DNA of 32,094 bases, from positions 1 to 32,094 of the forward strand of contig DVFV01000103.1 in assembly GCA_018713045.1 (NCBI GenBank), read 5' to 3'. Of the stretch, positions 1-7,702 are shown piece after piece. Positions within the stretch are counted from its first letter, which is position 1. Each line of letters starts with the position of its first letter. Made by a program: the position numbers and the translations under genes. The notes beneath the pieces were generated by a model that was not told the DNA's origin, made no database searches, and saw nothing but the letters and a program-made list of their open reading frames with translations. Source of the stretch: Candidatus Coprosoma intestinipullorum. GTDB taxonomy: Bacteria > Bacillota_I > Bacilli_A > RF39 > UBA660.

Positions 1-1171
1 ACTACTAAAAAAATTGGCGGACAAAAAGGACATAAAGGATATGGCCTTACTAGAGAAAAAGTTGAAAAATTAATTAAAGAAAATAAATTAGAAACAAGAA
101 TTCTTTATCATCAAAGTAATAATAAAAGTAAAAAAGATGTCATTAAATATAGACTTGGTATTGAGATTAATGCATATGTTGAAAAACATATTTTTAAACA
201 TGTATCAAATTCAAAAAACAAAATACCAAATGAATTTTATACTGATGTAACTTATGACAATAGTATAAAGTCTTTATCAATTGAATTAGGAGTTTACAAC
301 GTAATTTCTTATAATAGACTAAGTGATTTTTTTTAAAGTTATCTCAAAAGGTTTAATTACAATATCAAATGGAACGTTAGTAAATTTTCTGAAAGAATTT
401 AGTAAAAAGGCAACTAATACAATAAATAATTTAAAATACAATTTATTAAATGAAGAAATAATGTATACAGACGAAACAAGTAATAATAAATGGTATATAA
501 GGAATTATAGTAATCCCAATACAGTAGTTTATATGTCTTATAATAGGCGTGGTCATAAACAAATTGAAGTTCATGATATATTAACAAAATATATTGGAGG
601 ACTGATGCATGATCATGATACAACCATGTATAAATATGGTCAAAGTAATTACGAATGTTTAATTCACTTGGGAAGATATTTTGAAGAATTAATTCAAAAT
701 ATACCTGAAATAACATGGGCAAAAGAGATGAAAAAATTATTGTTTGAGACATATTATCAAAGAAAGGAATTGATAAGTCAAAACATTCATGAATTCACTA
801 CGAATCAAATTCAAACAATTGAACAAAGATATGATGAATTATTGTTATTAGCTAAAACAGAGAATAAAAATATTAGTTCTTCGTTTTATAAAGAAAAATC
901 AATAAAATTGATGAAGCGATGTAAAAAATATAAAGAGAATCATTTAGCTTATATACATAATTTTAATGTTCCATTTGATAATAATCTATCAGAAAGAGAT
1001 TTAAGAATTATAAAAATCAAATCAAAAATATCTGGTGGATTTAGAAACGAAACTGGGGCGAAAACATATTGCGATGCCATTAGTATCATAAAAACAGCAA
1101 TTAAAAGAAAAATAAATCCTTATGAAACCATCTCATCAATATTTAATTGTAAAGAACTTTTTGCGTGTTAA
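1..1171 (+). pseudogene. IS66-family transposase, 5'-truncated by window edge and interrupted by a frame break at a T8 run (frame 1 for 1..336, frame 2 from ~323 to 1171)
   Basis: Frame 1 from base 1 reads TTKKIGGQKGHKGYGLTREKVEKLIKEN...SYNRLSDFF* (GGQKGHKG is an IS66-type motif). The frame-2 ORF 323..1171 continues as FFKVISKGLITISNGTLVNFL...NNLSERDLRIIKIKSKISGGFRNETGAKTYC, the typical IS66 C-terminal catalytic region. The frames join at GATTTTTTTTAAA. Confidence 0.85.
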
Positions 1172-1234
1172 AAGAGCAATCGAACATGATTACTCTTTAT
1201 TTTTACGTGACGAAGTCTGAATAGTTACTGTGAC

Positions 1235-1285
1235 TGTAGATTTTAACTCTAATTTACCCAGAAATTATCGAAATAAATTACCCAC
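1235..1285 (+). repeat. Left inverted terminal end of the transposon, two TTACCC motifs 24 bp apart
   Basis: TGTAGATTTTAACTCTAATTTACCCAGAAATTATCGAAATAAATTACCCAC. Confidence 0.85.
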
Positions 1286-1315
1286 TTAACTAGATAGAAG
1301 ATGGGAGTAGTTAAT

Positions 1316-1353
1316 AAAAAAGATGCATCAATTTGAAAAAGATGTATCTTTTT
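1316..1353 (+). terminator. Terminator-like hairpin just inside the left transposon end
   Basis: AAAAAGATGCATC ... GATGTATCTTTTT, 13-bp stem with one G-U type mismatch, followed by T-rich sequence. Confidence 0.6.
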
Positions 1354-1371
1354 AGTATTATATAAAACAAA

Positions 1372-1412
1372 AAAAAGAAACGCACAAAACGAAAAATAAA
1401 CCGTTTCTTTTT
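1372..1412 (+). terminator. Second terminator-like hairpin upstream of the first transposon gene
   Basis: AAAAAGAAACG ... CGTTTCTTTTT, 11-bp perfect stem ending in a T5 run. Confidence 0.6.
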
Positions 1413-1429
1413 ACCCAAAAGGTGATTAT

Positions 1430-1993
1430 ATGATAACATTAAAAACAAGAACTGTCAAATTGTTTGATGGAAGCGAAAGAATCAATGTAAGCTTAAAAGA
1501 AAAAACATATAATTTAAAAGAGGAAATAAAAGAATATGAACAAACGTTAAACTATGGATATTTAGAATGTCCAAAATGTCATACATCAAATTTGATTTAT
1601 TATGGCGGATATATAAGAAATATAGGTATAAATCAAGAGTTTTTGATTATAAGAATTCAAAGAGTACAATGTAAAGATTGTAAGAAAACTCATGCGATAA
1701 TACCGAATTTTATATATCCGTTTTTTCAGTATGAAAAAAGTTATATAAATTATATTTTATTGCTTATGAAAGTTCGTGAGAAAAAAGATAAAGAAATAGA
1801 AAATAGATTAAAACTTTCAAGACAACTATTGTCAAAATGGGAACAAAGATTTAAAAATCATGAAACAAGGCTAAAAACATTTTTAAAAACATCAAAAATA
1901 CCTGAAATAATAAAAGAAGTAATAACGGGTTTTTTTGAACATGGATATGAGTCTGAAAATGGGATAAGATACTTTCAAAAAATACCAACATAA
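1430..1993 (+). CDS. Transposon-encoded zinc-finger protein (DUF6431-like), likely accessory transposition protein
   Basis: Two CxxC pairs (CPKCHTSN...VQCKDCKKTHAIIP) followed by a helical/HTH-like C-terminus; RBS AAAGGTG; co-oriented with transposase and ATPase. Family name from recall. Confidence 0.6.
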   Translation: MITLKTRTVKLFDGSERINVSLKEKTYNLKEEIKEYEQTLNYGYLECPKCHTSNLIYYGGYIRNIGINQEFLIIRIQRVQCKDCKKTHAIIPNFIYPFFQYEKSYINYILLLMKVREKKDKEIENRLKLSRQLLSKWEQRFKNHETRLKTFLKTSKIPEIIKEVITGFFEHGYESENGIRYFQKIPT

Positions 1994-2055
1994 AAGTTTC
2001 ATTTACAACCTCAAGCAGCTTGGGTAGTATAGCTATCAGAGAGGAGGAAAAGTAG

Positions 2056-3318
2056 ATGAGACAAGGAACAAGTCGATTAGACTTATTTCGTTATGGAGTA
2101 ATTCTGCCACTTTTAACAGGTGAAGAAAGTAATGTACGAAAGTATTGTAAGGAAGAGTCGGCAAAACCACATTACTATAAAGGAAAAGAATACTATTTTA
2201 GTGAAGAGACAATAAGAAAATGGTATTACAAATATTTAAATGAAGGCTTTGATAAATTAAACAGGAAAAAAAGAAGCGATAAAGACATACCAAGAAAGAT
2301 GAATGAAGAGGCGATAAATTATATAATTGATCTTAAAAGTGGATATCCAAGAATAACAACAAAAAAGATATATGAAAGATTAAAGGAAGAGAGAGTGGTA
2401 GGAAAAGATATATCGATAAATAGTTTTTATAGGTATATGAAAACAAACAATTTAAGGACACAGGTAATAGCCAACAAAGAGAGAAGAAGATATGAAAAAG
2501 AATACCCGAATGATACATGGCAGGCAGACACTAGTTATGGTCCATATATAAAAGTAGATGGGAAGAAGTACCGGACATATTTAATACAGTTTATAGATGA
2601 TAATTCAAGATTAGTAGTAGGGTATGGATTTTATTTTCATGACAATGCGGTAAATGTTCAGAAAACATTTAAAAAAGCGATAGAGAAATATGGAATTCCC
2701 AAACAAATATATTTAGATAATGGTAAACCATATAGTAATGAACAACTAGAGATAATATGTGCGAGACTAGGAGTAAAACTAACGCATACACATGCATATG
2801 ATCCAGCATCCAAAGGAAAAGTTGAAAGATGTTTTAAGACGATAAAAGAAGGGTGGATGTATGCGAGAGATTGGAATAAATATGGAAGTATCGAAGAGTT
2901 AGAAGAGGATTATGGGAGGTATTTATATGACGAATATATCAATAAAAAACATAGTGAACTTGGTGATTCACCAAATAATGTATGGCATAAAGGGATTGAA
3001 AATACAGTATATAAACAAATAGAAAAAGAGAAATTAGAAGAATGCTTTATGAATACAGTAATAAGAGTAGTAACAAAAGATAGATTAGTAAGTATAAATA
3101 ATAAATATTATGAAGTGCCATATAAGTATGTAGGAAGTAAGATAGAACTTAGATATTATGTAACAAATGAAGAAGAGATATGGGTATATGAAAATAATGA
3201 AATGAAAGAAAAATGTGAACCGTTAAATAAGAAAGATAATAGTAAAGTGAAAAGAGAAAATAATATAGATTATTCAAAACTAGTTAACAATGAAGAGGAT
3301 GTGATAGAATGTTCCTAA
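2056..3318 (+). CDS. DDE (rve-fold) transposase with Mu-type C-terminal domain, TnsB/IS481-like
   Basis: N-terminal HTH; catalytic residues in WQADTSYGP ... IYLDNGKPYSN ... SKGKVERCF; RBS GAGGAGG. Confidence 0.9.
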   Translation: MRQGTSRLDLFRYGVILPLLTGEESNVRKYCKEESAKPHYYKGKEYYFSEETIRKWYYKYLNEGFDKLNRKKRSDKDIPRKMNEEAINYIIDLKSGYPRITTKKIYERLKEERVVGKDISINSFYRYMKTNNLRTQVIANKERRRYEKEYPNDTWQADTSYGPYIKVDGKKYRTYLIQFIDDNSRLVVGYGFYFHDNAVNVQKTFKKAIEKYGIPKQIYLDNGKPYSNEQLEIICARLGVKLTHTHAYDPASKGKVERCFKTIKEGWMYARDWNKYGSIEELEEDYGRYLYDEYINKKHSELGDSPNNVWHKGIENTVYKQIEKEKLEECFMNTVIRVVTKDRLVSINNKYYEVPYKYVGSKIELRYYVTNEEEIWVYENNEMKEKCEPLNKKDNSKVKRENNIDYSKLVNNEEDVIECS

Positions 3319-4109
3319 GTTATTATGGATTGGATAGAGATTTGTTTAAAAAAGAAATAAGCGAAAAAGAGGCATATAAGTCAAGTAATTATAAAGAGAT
3401 GATGTCCAGGTTAGAATATATAAAAGAAATAAAAGGCATAGGTTTATTTGTAGGAGAACATGGAATAGGAAAGACATATACTTTAAGATGTTTTAAAGAA
3501 AAGACAAACAAAGAGTTATATAAGATCATATACATATCAGTAGGTAATTTAACAGTATTTGAATTTTTGAATGTTATAAGTAAAGAATTAGGTTTAGATA
3601 CAGGAAACTGTTATCGGAATGAGATGGAAAGTAATATTCAAAGTGAAATAAAAAGAATGATAAGTAATCATAAAGATATAATTCTAATATTAGACAATGC
3701 CCAGAACTTAAGTAGAGAAATGATACAGTCATTAAAATTTTTATATGATTTCGATATGGATAGTGTAGATTACGTAAGTATAGTAATATGTGGCAGTAGT
3801 GAGATAGAAGATGAACTCAAGAAAAAGAGATATGAACATATAAAACAAAGAATTATATTAAAATATCATTTGAAACCATTAACAAGAGAAGAAACGAAGG
3901 AATATATAAAAACAAGGTTAAAGTTATCGGGACAAAATAAAATGATATATACAGAAGCGGCATTAAATGCATTATATAATATATCAAAAGGGAATATAAG
4001 AATCTTAAACAATATAATAAAAACAACCTTAATAGTAGGTTATCAACAAAAGAAAGAAATGATAGATGAAGAGATAGTAAGAATGGCAAAAGAAGAGGTA
4101 GAAATATAG
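3309..4109 (+). CDS. AAA+ ATPase, ExeA/TnsC-like transposition ATPase
   Basis: Walker A GEHGIGKTYT, Walker B IILILDNAQ, C-terminal GNIRILNNIIKTTL typical of ExeA/TnsC-like ATPases; start overlaps the transposase stop by 10 nt. Confidence 0.9.
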   Translation: MFLSYYGLDRDLFKKEISEKEAYKSSNYKEMMSRLEYIKEIKGIGLFVGEHGIGKTYTLRCFKEKTNKELYKIIYISVGNLTVFEFLNVISKELGLDTGNCYRNEMESNIQSEIKRMISNHKDIILILDNAQNLSREMIQSLKFLYDFDMDSVDYVSIVICGSSEIEDELKKKRYEHIKQRIILKYHLKPLTREETKEYIKTRLKLSGQNKMIYTEAALNALYNISKGNIRILNNIIKTTLIVGYQQKKEMIDEEIVRMAKEEVEI

Positions 4110-4126
4110 AAGGGAAAAGAGAGAAA

Positions 4127-4440
4127 ATGAATAAAGAAGAAATAGAAACAAATTATTCAGATAATTGTAAGTCTAGATATGGAAGTAGTAAGGTAGAATT
4201 CATAGTAGAATATTTAGACGATTATGTAAGGATGGAATATAGGATACTGATAAAAAAATAGATGAAGATGCCGAACTACAGTTAATTCATATACTTTATT
4301 ATTTAATGGATGAATATCCTGAGGGGTCTCTTGCCAAGGCAATTTATGATAATAAAATAGTATAGACTTTATTAAAACTTGAGAATAATACACCAAAAAT
4401 TGTTTTCAAGTTTTTTAATAGAAAAACAGAAATAAATTAA
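4127..4440 (+). pseudogene. Fourth transposon ORF, frame-interrupted at an A7 run and by an in-frame TAG; unknown function
   Basis: ATG 4127 gives MNKEEIETNYSDNCKSRYGSSKVEFIVEYLDDYVRMEYRILIKK* (stop 4259-4261). The -1 frame from A7 (4252-4258) continues IDEDAELQLIHILYYLMDEYPEGSLAKAIYDNKIV* (TAG 4363-4365) TLLKLENNTPKIVFKFFNRKTEIN* (TAA 4438-4440). Confidence 0.6.
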
Positions 4441-4467
4441 ATAAGATGTTTTGAGGTAGTTTATAGT

Positions 4468-4518
4468 GTGGGTAAAATAAATCGATAAAAAGCGGGTAAA
4501 TTAATTCGGCAATCTACA
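4468..4518 (-). repeat. Right inverted terminal end of the transposon, two GGGTAA motifs 24 bp apart
   Basis: GTGGGTAAAATAAATCGATAAAAAGCGGGTAAATTAATTCGGCAATCTACA; reverse complement aligns with the left end without gaps. Confidence 0.85.
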
Positions 4519-4615
4519 AATAGTTCTTGGTTTTTATTTAAAGTTGATGATGGAGGTCATTAATGTAATTAAGAAATAAAATTAAAAACGTATAAAATGC
4601 TTACCCCCTGAAAAG

Positions 4616-4645
4616 TTGATTTTTCTGGGGGGGGGGGTGTACAAT
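4616..4645 (+). promoter_or_regulatory. Putative promoter of the BspA-like gene with a G11 tract in the spacer
   Basis: TTGATT (4616-4621), 18-nt spacer containing G11 (4627-4637), TACAAT (4640-4645); RBS AGGTG and ATG at 4676 follow ~30 nt downstream. Confidence 0.55.
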
Positions 4646-4656
4646 GGAATTGTACA
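4638..4656. promoter_or_regulatory. Palindromic operator-like site overlapping the putative -10
   Basis: TGTACAAT-GGA-ATTGTACA, perfect 8-bp inverted repeat. Confidence 0.5.
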
Positions 4657-4675
4657 TAATAAAATAGGTGATTTT

Positions 4676-5766
4676 ATGCGTAGAATAAGAAGAAAAAGAG
4701 AGAAGCAAAAAAGAGAATAATAATTATAAGTGTATTTCTATTTTTAATAATAATGACAAGTGGTTATGCGGCGTTTTCTACCAATATAACACTTCATGCC
4801 AAAGGAAACATTAAAGAAAAGAGTAGAGTAATACAGTCATGGACTAGTGTGAGTCAAACGGATTTTCATTCAGATTATTATAAACAGAATATAGTAAGTG
4901 CGACATTTATGGATAACAACAATGTTCCGGATAGTGCGGTAGAAAGTTGGAATGTGTCAGAAGATAAAGAAAATGGAGAAGTAATGGCTTGGGTAGTACC
5001 TACCGCATCAGATAATTCAAAATACGATTTATATATCGGAGCCAAAGCTGGAGTTATTGCCAATGAAAATAGTAGAAATTTATTTGATAGTTTTTATAAT
5101 ATAAAATCAATAGTTTTTAACGATAATTTTGATACAAGCAATGCTACAACGATGCAGTCAATGTTTAGACGATGTGTCAATTTAATCGAACTTGATTTAT
5201 CAAGTTTTGATACCTCAAATGTTACTGATATGGTGGGAATGTTTCAAAGTGATGATGCAGATAATTCGATGAAGATACAAAGAATAATTCTTGGTGAAAA
5301 TTTTAATACAAGTAAAGTAACAAATATGAGAGCTATGTTTGGTAATTGTTATTCTTTAGTGGATGTTGATGTAAGTGGGTTTGATACAAGAAATGTTACA
5401 AATATGCGTGATATGTTTGCCAGTTGTTTTGCTTTGCCTAAAGTTGATGTAAGTAATTTTGATACATCTAAAGTGACTAATATGCAGGGAATGTTTTATA
5501 GGTGCCGGAGTTTAACCGAACTTGATATAAGTAATTTTGATACAAGTAATGTAACAAATATGCGAAGTATGTTTTCAGAGTTAAATTTTGATAAATTAGA
5601 TCTGTGTTCATTTGATACGCGTAAAGTTGTTGATATGAATGGAATTTTTTCTGGTACGAATCTTCAAAGTATTTATGTTGGACCAAATTGGACGACTGAG
5701 AATGCTGATATAACGCACATGTTTTATAATAGTAGTGTTTCTTCAGTTACAACTGGTCAGTGTTAA
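4676..5766 (+). pseudogene. BspA-like (DUF285) leucine-rich-repeat surface protein; start codon and signal peptide are out of frame at an A6 tract (main ORF 4753..5766)
   Basis: Repeated FDTSNVTNMRxMF / LxELDxSxFDTS units. ATG 4676 reads MRRIRRKREKQKRE*; the -1 frame gives KKRIIIISVFLFLIIMTSGYAAFSTNI, a hydrophobic signal segment in frame with the repeats. Could be phase-OFF rather than a dead gene. Confidence 0.75.
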
Positions 5767-5785
5767 TATTTATAGGTATATTATA

Positions 5786-5820
5786 AAAAATCTTCCATAA
5801 ATTTTTATAGGAGGATTTTT
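5786..5820 (+). promoter_or_regulatory. Hairpin enclosing the RBS of the MntP-like gene (also possible terminator of the upstream gene)
   Basis: AAAAATCTTCC ... GGAGGATTTTT, 11-bp stem with one G-U, includes the AGGAGG. Confidence 0.45.
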
Positions 5821-5822
5821 AT

Positions 5823-6353
5823 ATGGAATTTTTACTAATACTGGTGATTGGAATTAGTGTAAGTATGGATGCTTTTTCCTTGTCTTTGGCTTATGGAACA
5901 TTAGGTATTTTAAGAAGACAAAGATATTGTTTGGCGATAATTGTTGGTGTTTTTCATTTCTTTATGCCTATTTTGGGTTATTTGTTTGGAAATTTTGTTA
6001 TTAATTTATTAAATTTAGATCCTGATATTATTGTAACTTTAGTTTTGGTTTTTATCGGAATAGATATGATTATTTCGTCTTTTAAAAAAGAAGATAATTT
6101 AAAGGTTATGAAAAAACTTGAATATTTGTTTTTTGGACTTGCAGTGTCAATAGACAGTTTTTCAATTGGCATGACCTTGACAGATATTAGTAAAAATGTC
6201 TTTTATCCGGCAATTGTGTTTAGTTTGTGCAGTGGTGTTTGTACTTTTATCGGCTTATCGTTTGGTAATAAAATAGAAAAATCACTAGGAAAAATTGCAA
6301 CTATTGGTGGCGGAGTGGTACTTACAATAATTGGACTAGTTTATATGTTTTAA
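5823..6353 (+). CDS. MntP/YtaF-family manganese efflux-like membrane protein
   Basis: Six-helix hydrophobic pattern with duplicated SMDAFSLSLAYG / SIDSFSIGMTL motifs. Confidence 0.75.
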   Translation: MEFLLILVIGISVSMDAFSLSLAYGTLGILRRQRYCLAIIVGVFHFFMPILGYLFGNFVINLLNLDPDIIVTLVLVFIGIDMIISSFKKEDNLKVMKKLEYLFFGLAVSIDSFSIGMTLTDISKNVFYPAIVFSLCSGVCTFIGLSFGNKIEKSLGKIATIGGGVVLTIIGLVYMF

Positions 6354-6370
6354 TTGTAAGGGGGAATACA

Positions 6371-7093
6371 ATGATAAAGAAGGGTTTGATAGGTGGCGCG
6401 GTTTTACTTTTAATTTTTTTGATATATTTGTCGACAATGGATAGGAAGGTTTATTATCTTGTTTTGGGAGATTCGCTGGCAACAAGTGAAGGTGCCGATG
6501 GATTGAAGGTTCGAGGTTATACGGATATTGTAGCTGAAAATCTAGAAAAAAGAGATGTTTTAGAAGAGTACATAAAAGGTTTTGCTGAAGATGGTATGAA
6601 GGTTCCTGATTTAATCGATGATATTGAGGATAACAGGGAGATAGAGGTTAATGGTAAGACGATAAGGATAAAAAATGCTTTAGTAAAAGCTGATTTGGTA
6701 ACTCTTTCAATAGGGGCGAATGATATTTTAGAGAAGTTAGATAGTGAATATATAAGTGATAATGATGTTTATAATTATATCGACGAGATGACTGATGATT
6801 TGGAGGAGCTTCTTAAACTTATTAGAGAGTATTCAAAGGAAGATATTATTATGGTTGGTTATTATAATCCTTTTAAAGATATAGATGTTCAAAAGTTTAT
6901 CGATTATTTAAATAAAAGATATAAAGAGGTTTCTAATGTTTATGATATTATTTATGTTGAGATAGATGATGTTTTTGAAAAGCATCCTGAGTATTTGCCT
7001 AATGAGAATAATATTCATCCGTCAAGTGAGGGTTATGAGGCGATAGCAGAACTTGTAATGAAGAAAGTTAATAAAAATTTATTTGAAACTTGA
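6371..7093 (+). CDS. SGNH/GDSL-family hydrolase with N-terminal TM anchor
   Basis: YYLVLGDSLA block I, TLSIGANDI block III, NNIHPSSEGY block V. Confidence 0.85.
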   Translation: MIKKGLIGGAVLLLIFLIYLSTMDRKVYYLVLGDSLATSEGADGLKVRGYTDIVAENLEKRDVLEEYIKGFAEDGMKVPDLIDDIEDNREIEVNGKTIRIKNALVKADLVTLSIGANDILEKLDSEYISDNDVYNYIDEMTDDLEELLKLIREYSKEDIIMVGYYNPFKDIDVQKFIDYLNKRYKEVSNVYDIIYVEIDDVFEKHPEYLPNENNIHPSSEGYEAIAELVMKKVNKNLFET

Positions 7094-7118
7094 TTTTTAG
7101 ATAAATGTTTGTTACAAT
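7090..7118 (+). promoter_or_regulatory. Promoter of rpmE
   Basis: TTGATT - 17 nt - TACAAT. Confidence 0.6.
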
Positions 7119-7138
7119 ATGTTTGCTATTTAATTTCT

Positions 7139-7156
7139 ATGGCTATTTTTAGTCAT
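7139..7156 (+). promoter_or_regulatory. rpmE leader hairpin (possible L31 autoregulatory leader)
   Basis: ATGGCTA-TTTT-TAGTCAT stem immediately upstream of the RBS. Confidence 0.35.
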
Positions 7157-7176
7157 GGCGGAAGGAGAGAAGACGT

Positions 7177-7389
7177 ATGAAAAAAGGTATTCATCCAGAA
7201 TATATGGAAACTAAAGTTACTTGTGGTTCTTGTGGTAATACTTTTACTGTAAGATCTAATAGACCAGAACTTGAAGTTGAAATTTGTAATCAATGTCATC
7301 CATATTATACAGGTAAACAAAGTACTGTTAAAAAGGATGGTCGTATTGATAAATTCAATAAGAAATATGGTCTTAACCAAGCTAAATAG
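7177..7389 (+). CDS. rpmE: 50S ribosomal protein bL31
   Basis: MKKGIHPEYMETKVTCGSCGNTFTVRS...CNQCHPYYTGKQ, zinc-type L31. Confidence 0.95.
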   Translation: MKKGIHPEYMETKVTCGSCGNTFTVRSNRPELEVEICNQCHPYYTGKQSTVKKDGRIDKFNKKYGLNQAK

Positions 7390-7407
7390 TTTGGTTTTTT
7401 AATAAAT

Positions 7408-7437
7408 AAGAACACAATTTTTAAAGATTGTGTTCTT
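7408..7437. terminator. Bidirectional intrinsic terminator between rpmE and the convergent OrfA
   Basis: AAGAACACAAT-TTTTAAAG-ATTGTGTTCTT perfect 11-bp stem. Confidence 0.7.
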
Positions 7438-7702
7438 GTTTTATCTGTTCAATATTAGCTTCGAGAATTGCTTTTTGAAATTCTAAGGCTTTAATAGATT
7501 TTTGGAGTTCACTTATACGCTTTTCAGGTGAGATGTATTCTCTATTGAAAACTTTATTATTTTTACGGTACGCAGTAATCCATTTCTCAAATGTTTTAAG
7601 GGGGATATCGAATTCTTTGGCGGTTTGAGAAGTTGATTTACCGTCTTTCATTACTCTTTCAACAGCTGTTTTTTTAAATTCTTTTTCATATGTACGAGGT
7701 AT
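7421..7702 (-). CDS. Orphan IS3-type OrfA / HTH protein (ATG-initiated ORF ends at 7651; reading frame extends to an ATA at 7702)
   Basis: IPRTYEKEFKKTAVERVMKDGKSTSQTAKEFDIPLKTFEKWITAYRK... coiled coil; no OrfB next to it; SD-like AAGGATGTG upstream of the ATA codon. Confidence 0.6.
   Translation of the reverse strand: MPRTYEKEFKKTAVERVMKDGKSTSQTAKEFDIPLKTFEKWITAYRKNNKVFNREYISPEKRISELQKSIKALEFQKAILEANIEQIKQEHNL

Larger units (their letters stand above)
1235..4518 (+). mobile_element. Compact Mu/Tn7-like transposon (zinc-finger protein + DDE transposase + AAA ATPase + broken fourth ORF), 3284 bp between inverted ends
   Basis: Left end 1235-1285 TGTAGATT-N8-AATTTACCC-...-TTATCGA-...-TTACCCAC. 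The reverse complement of 4468-4518 reads TGTAGATT-N8-AATTTACCC-...-TTATCGA-...-TTACCCAC with identical spacing; 35 of 51 positions match by hand count. The ends bracket a co-oriented operon with transposase and ATPase. Confidence 0.85.

Noticed and set aside
414-752. Minus-strand ORF of 112 aa opposite the IS66 transposase
   Set aside because: Tyr/Leu-rich shadow ORF opposite a recognisable transposase.
2333-4396. Minus-strand ORFs 2333..2518, 3853..4089 and 4214..4396
   Set aside because: Antisense to the transposon operon, biased composition, no supporting signals.
5120-5640. Repeated DNA pattern (TTTGATACAAGTAATGTAACAAATATG-like units)
   Set aside because: Explained by the protein-level DUF285 repeats of the BspA-like gene; not a CRISPR (no constant repeats or unique spacers of even length).
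7153-7380. Minus-strand ORF opposite rpmE
   Set aside because: rpmE is certain on the plus strand; the antisense product is a Thr/Phe-rich shadow.
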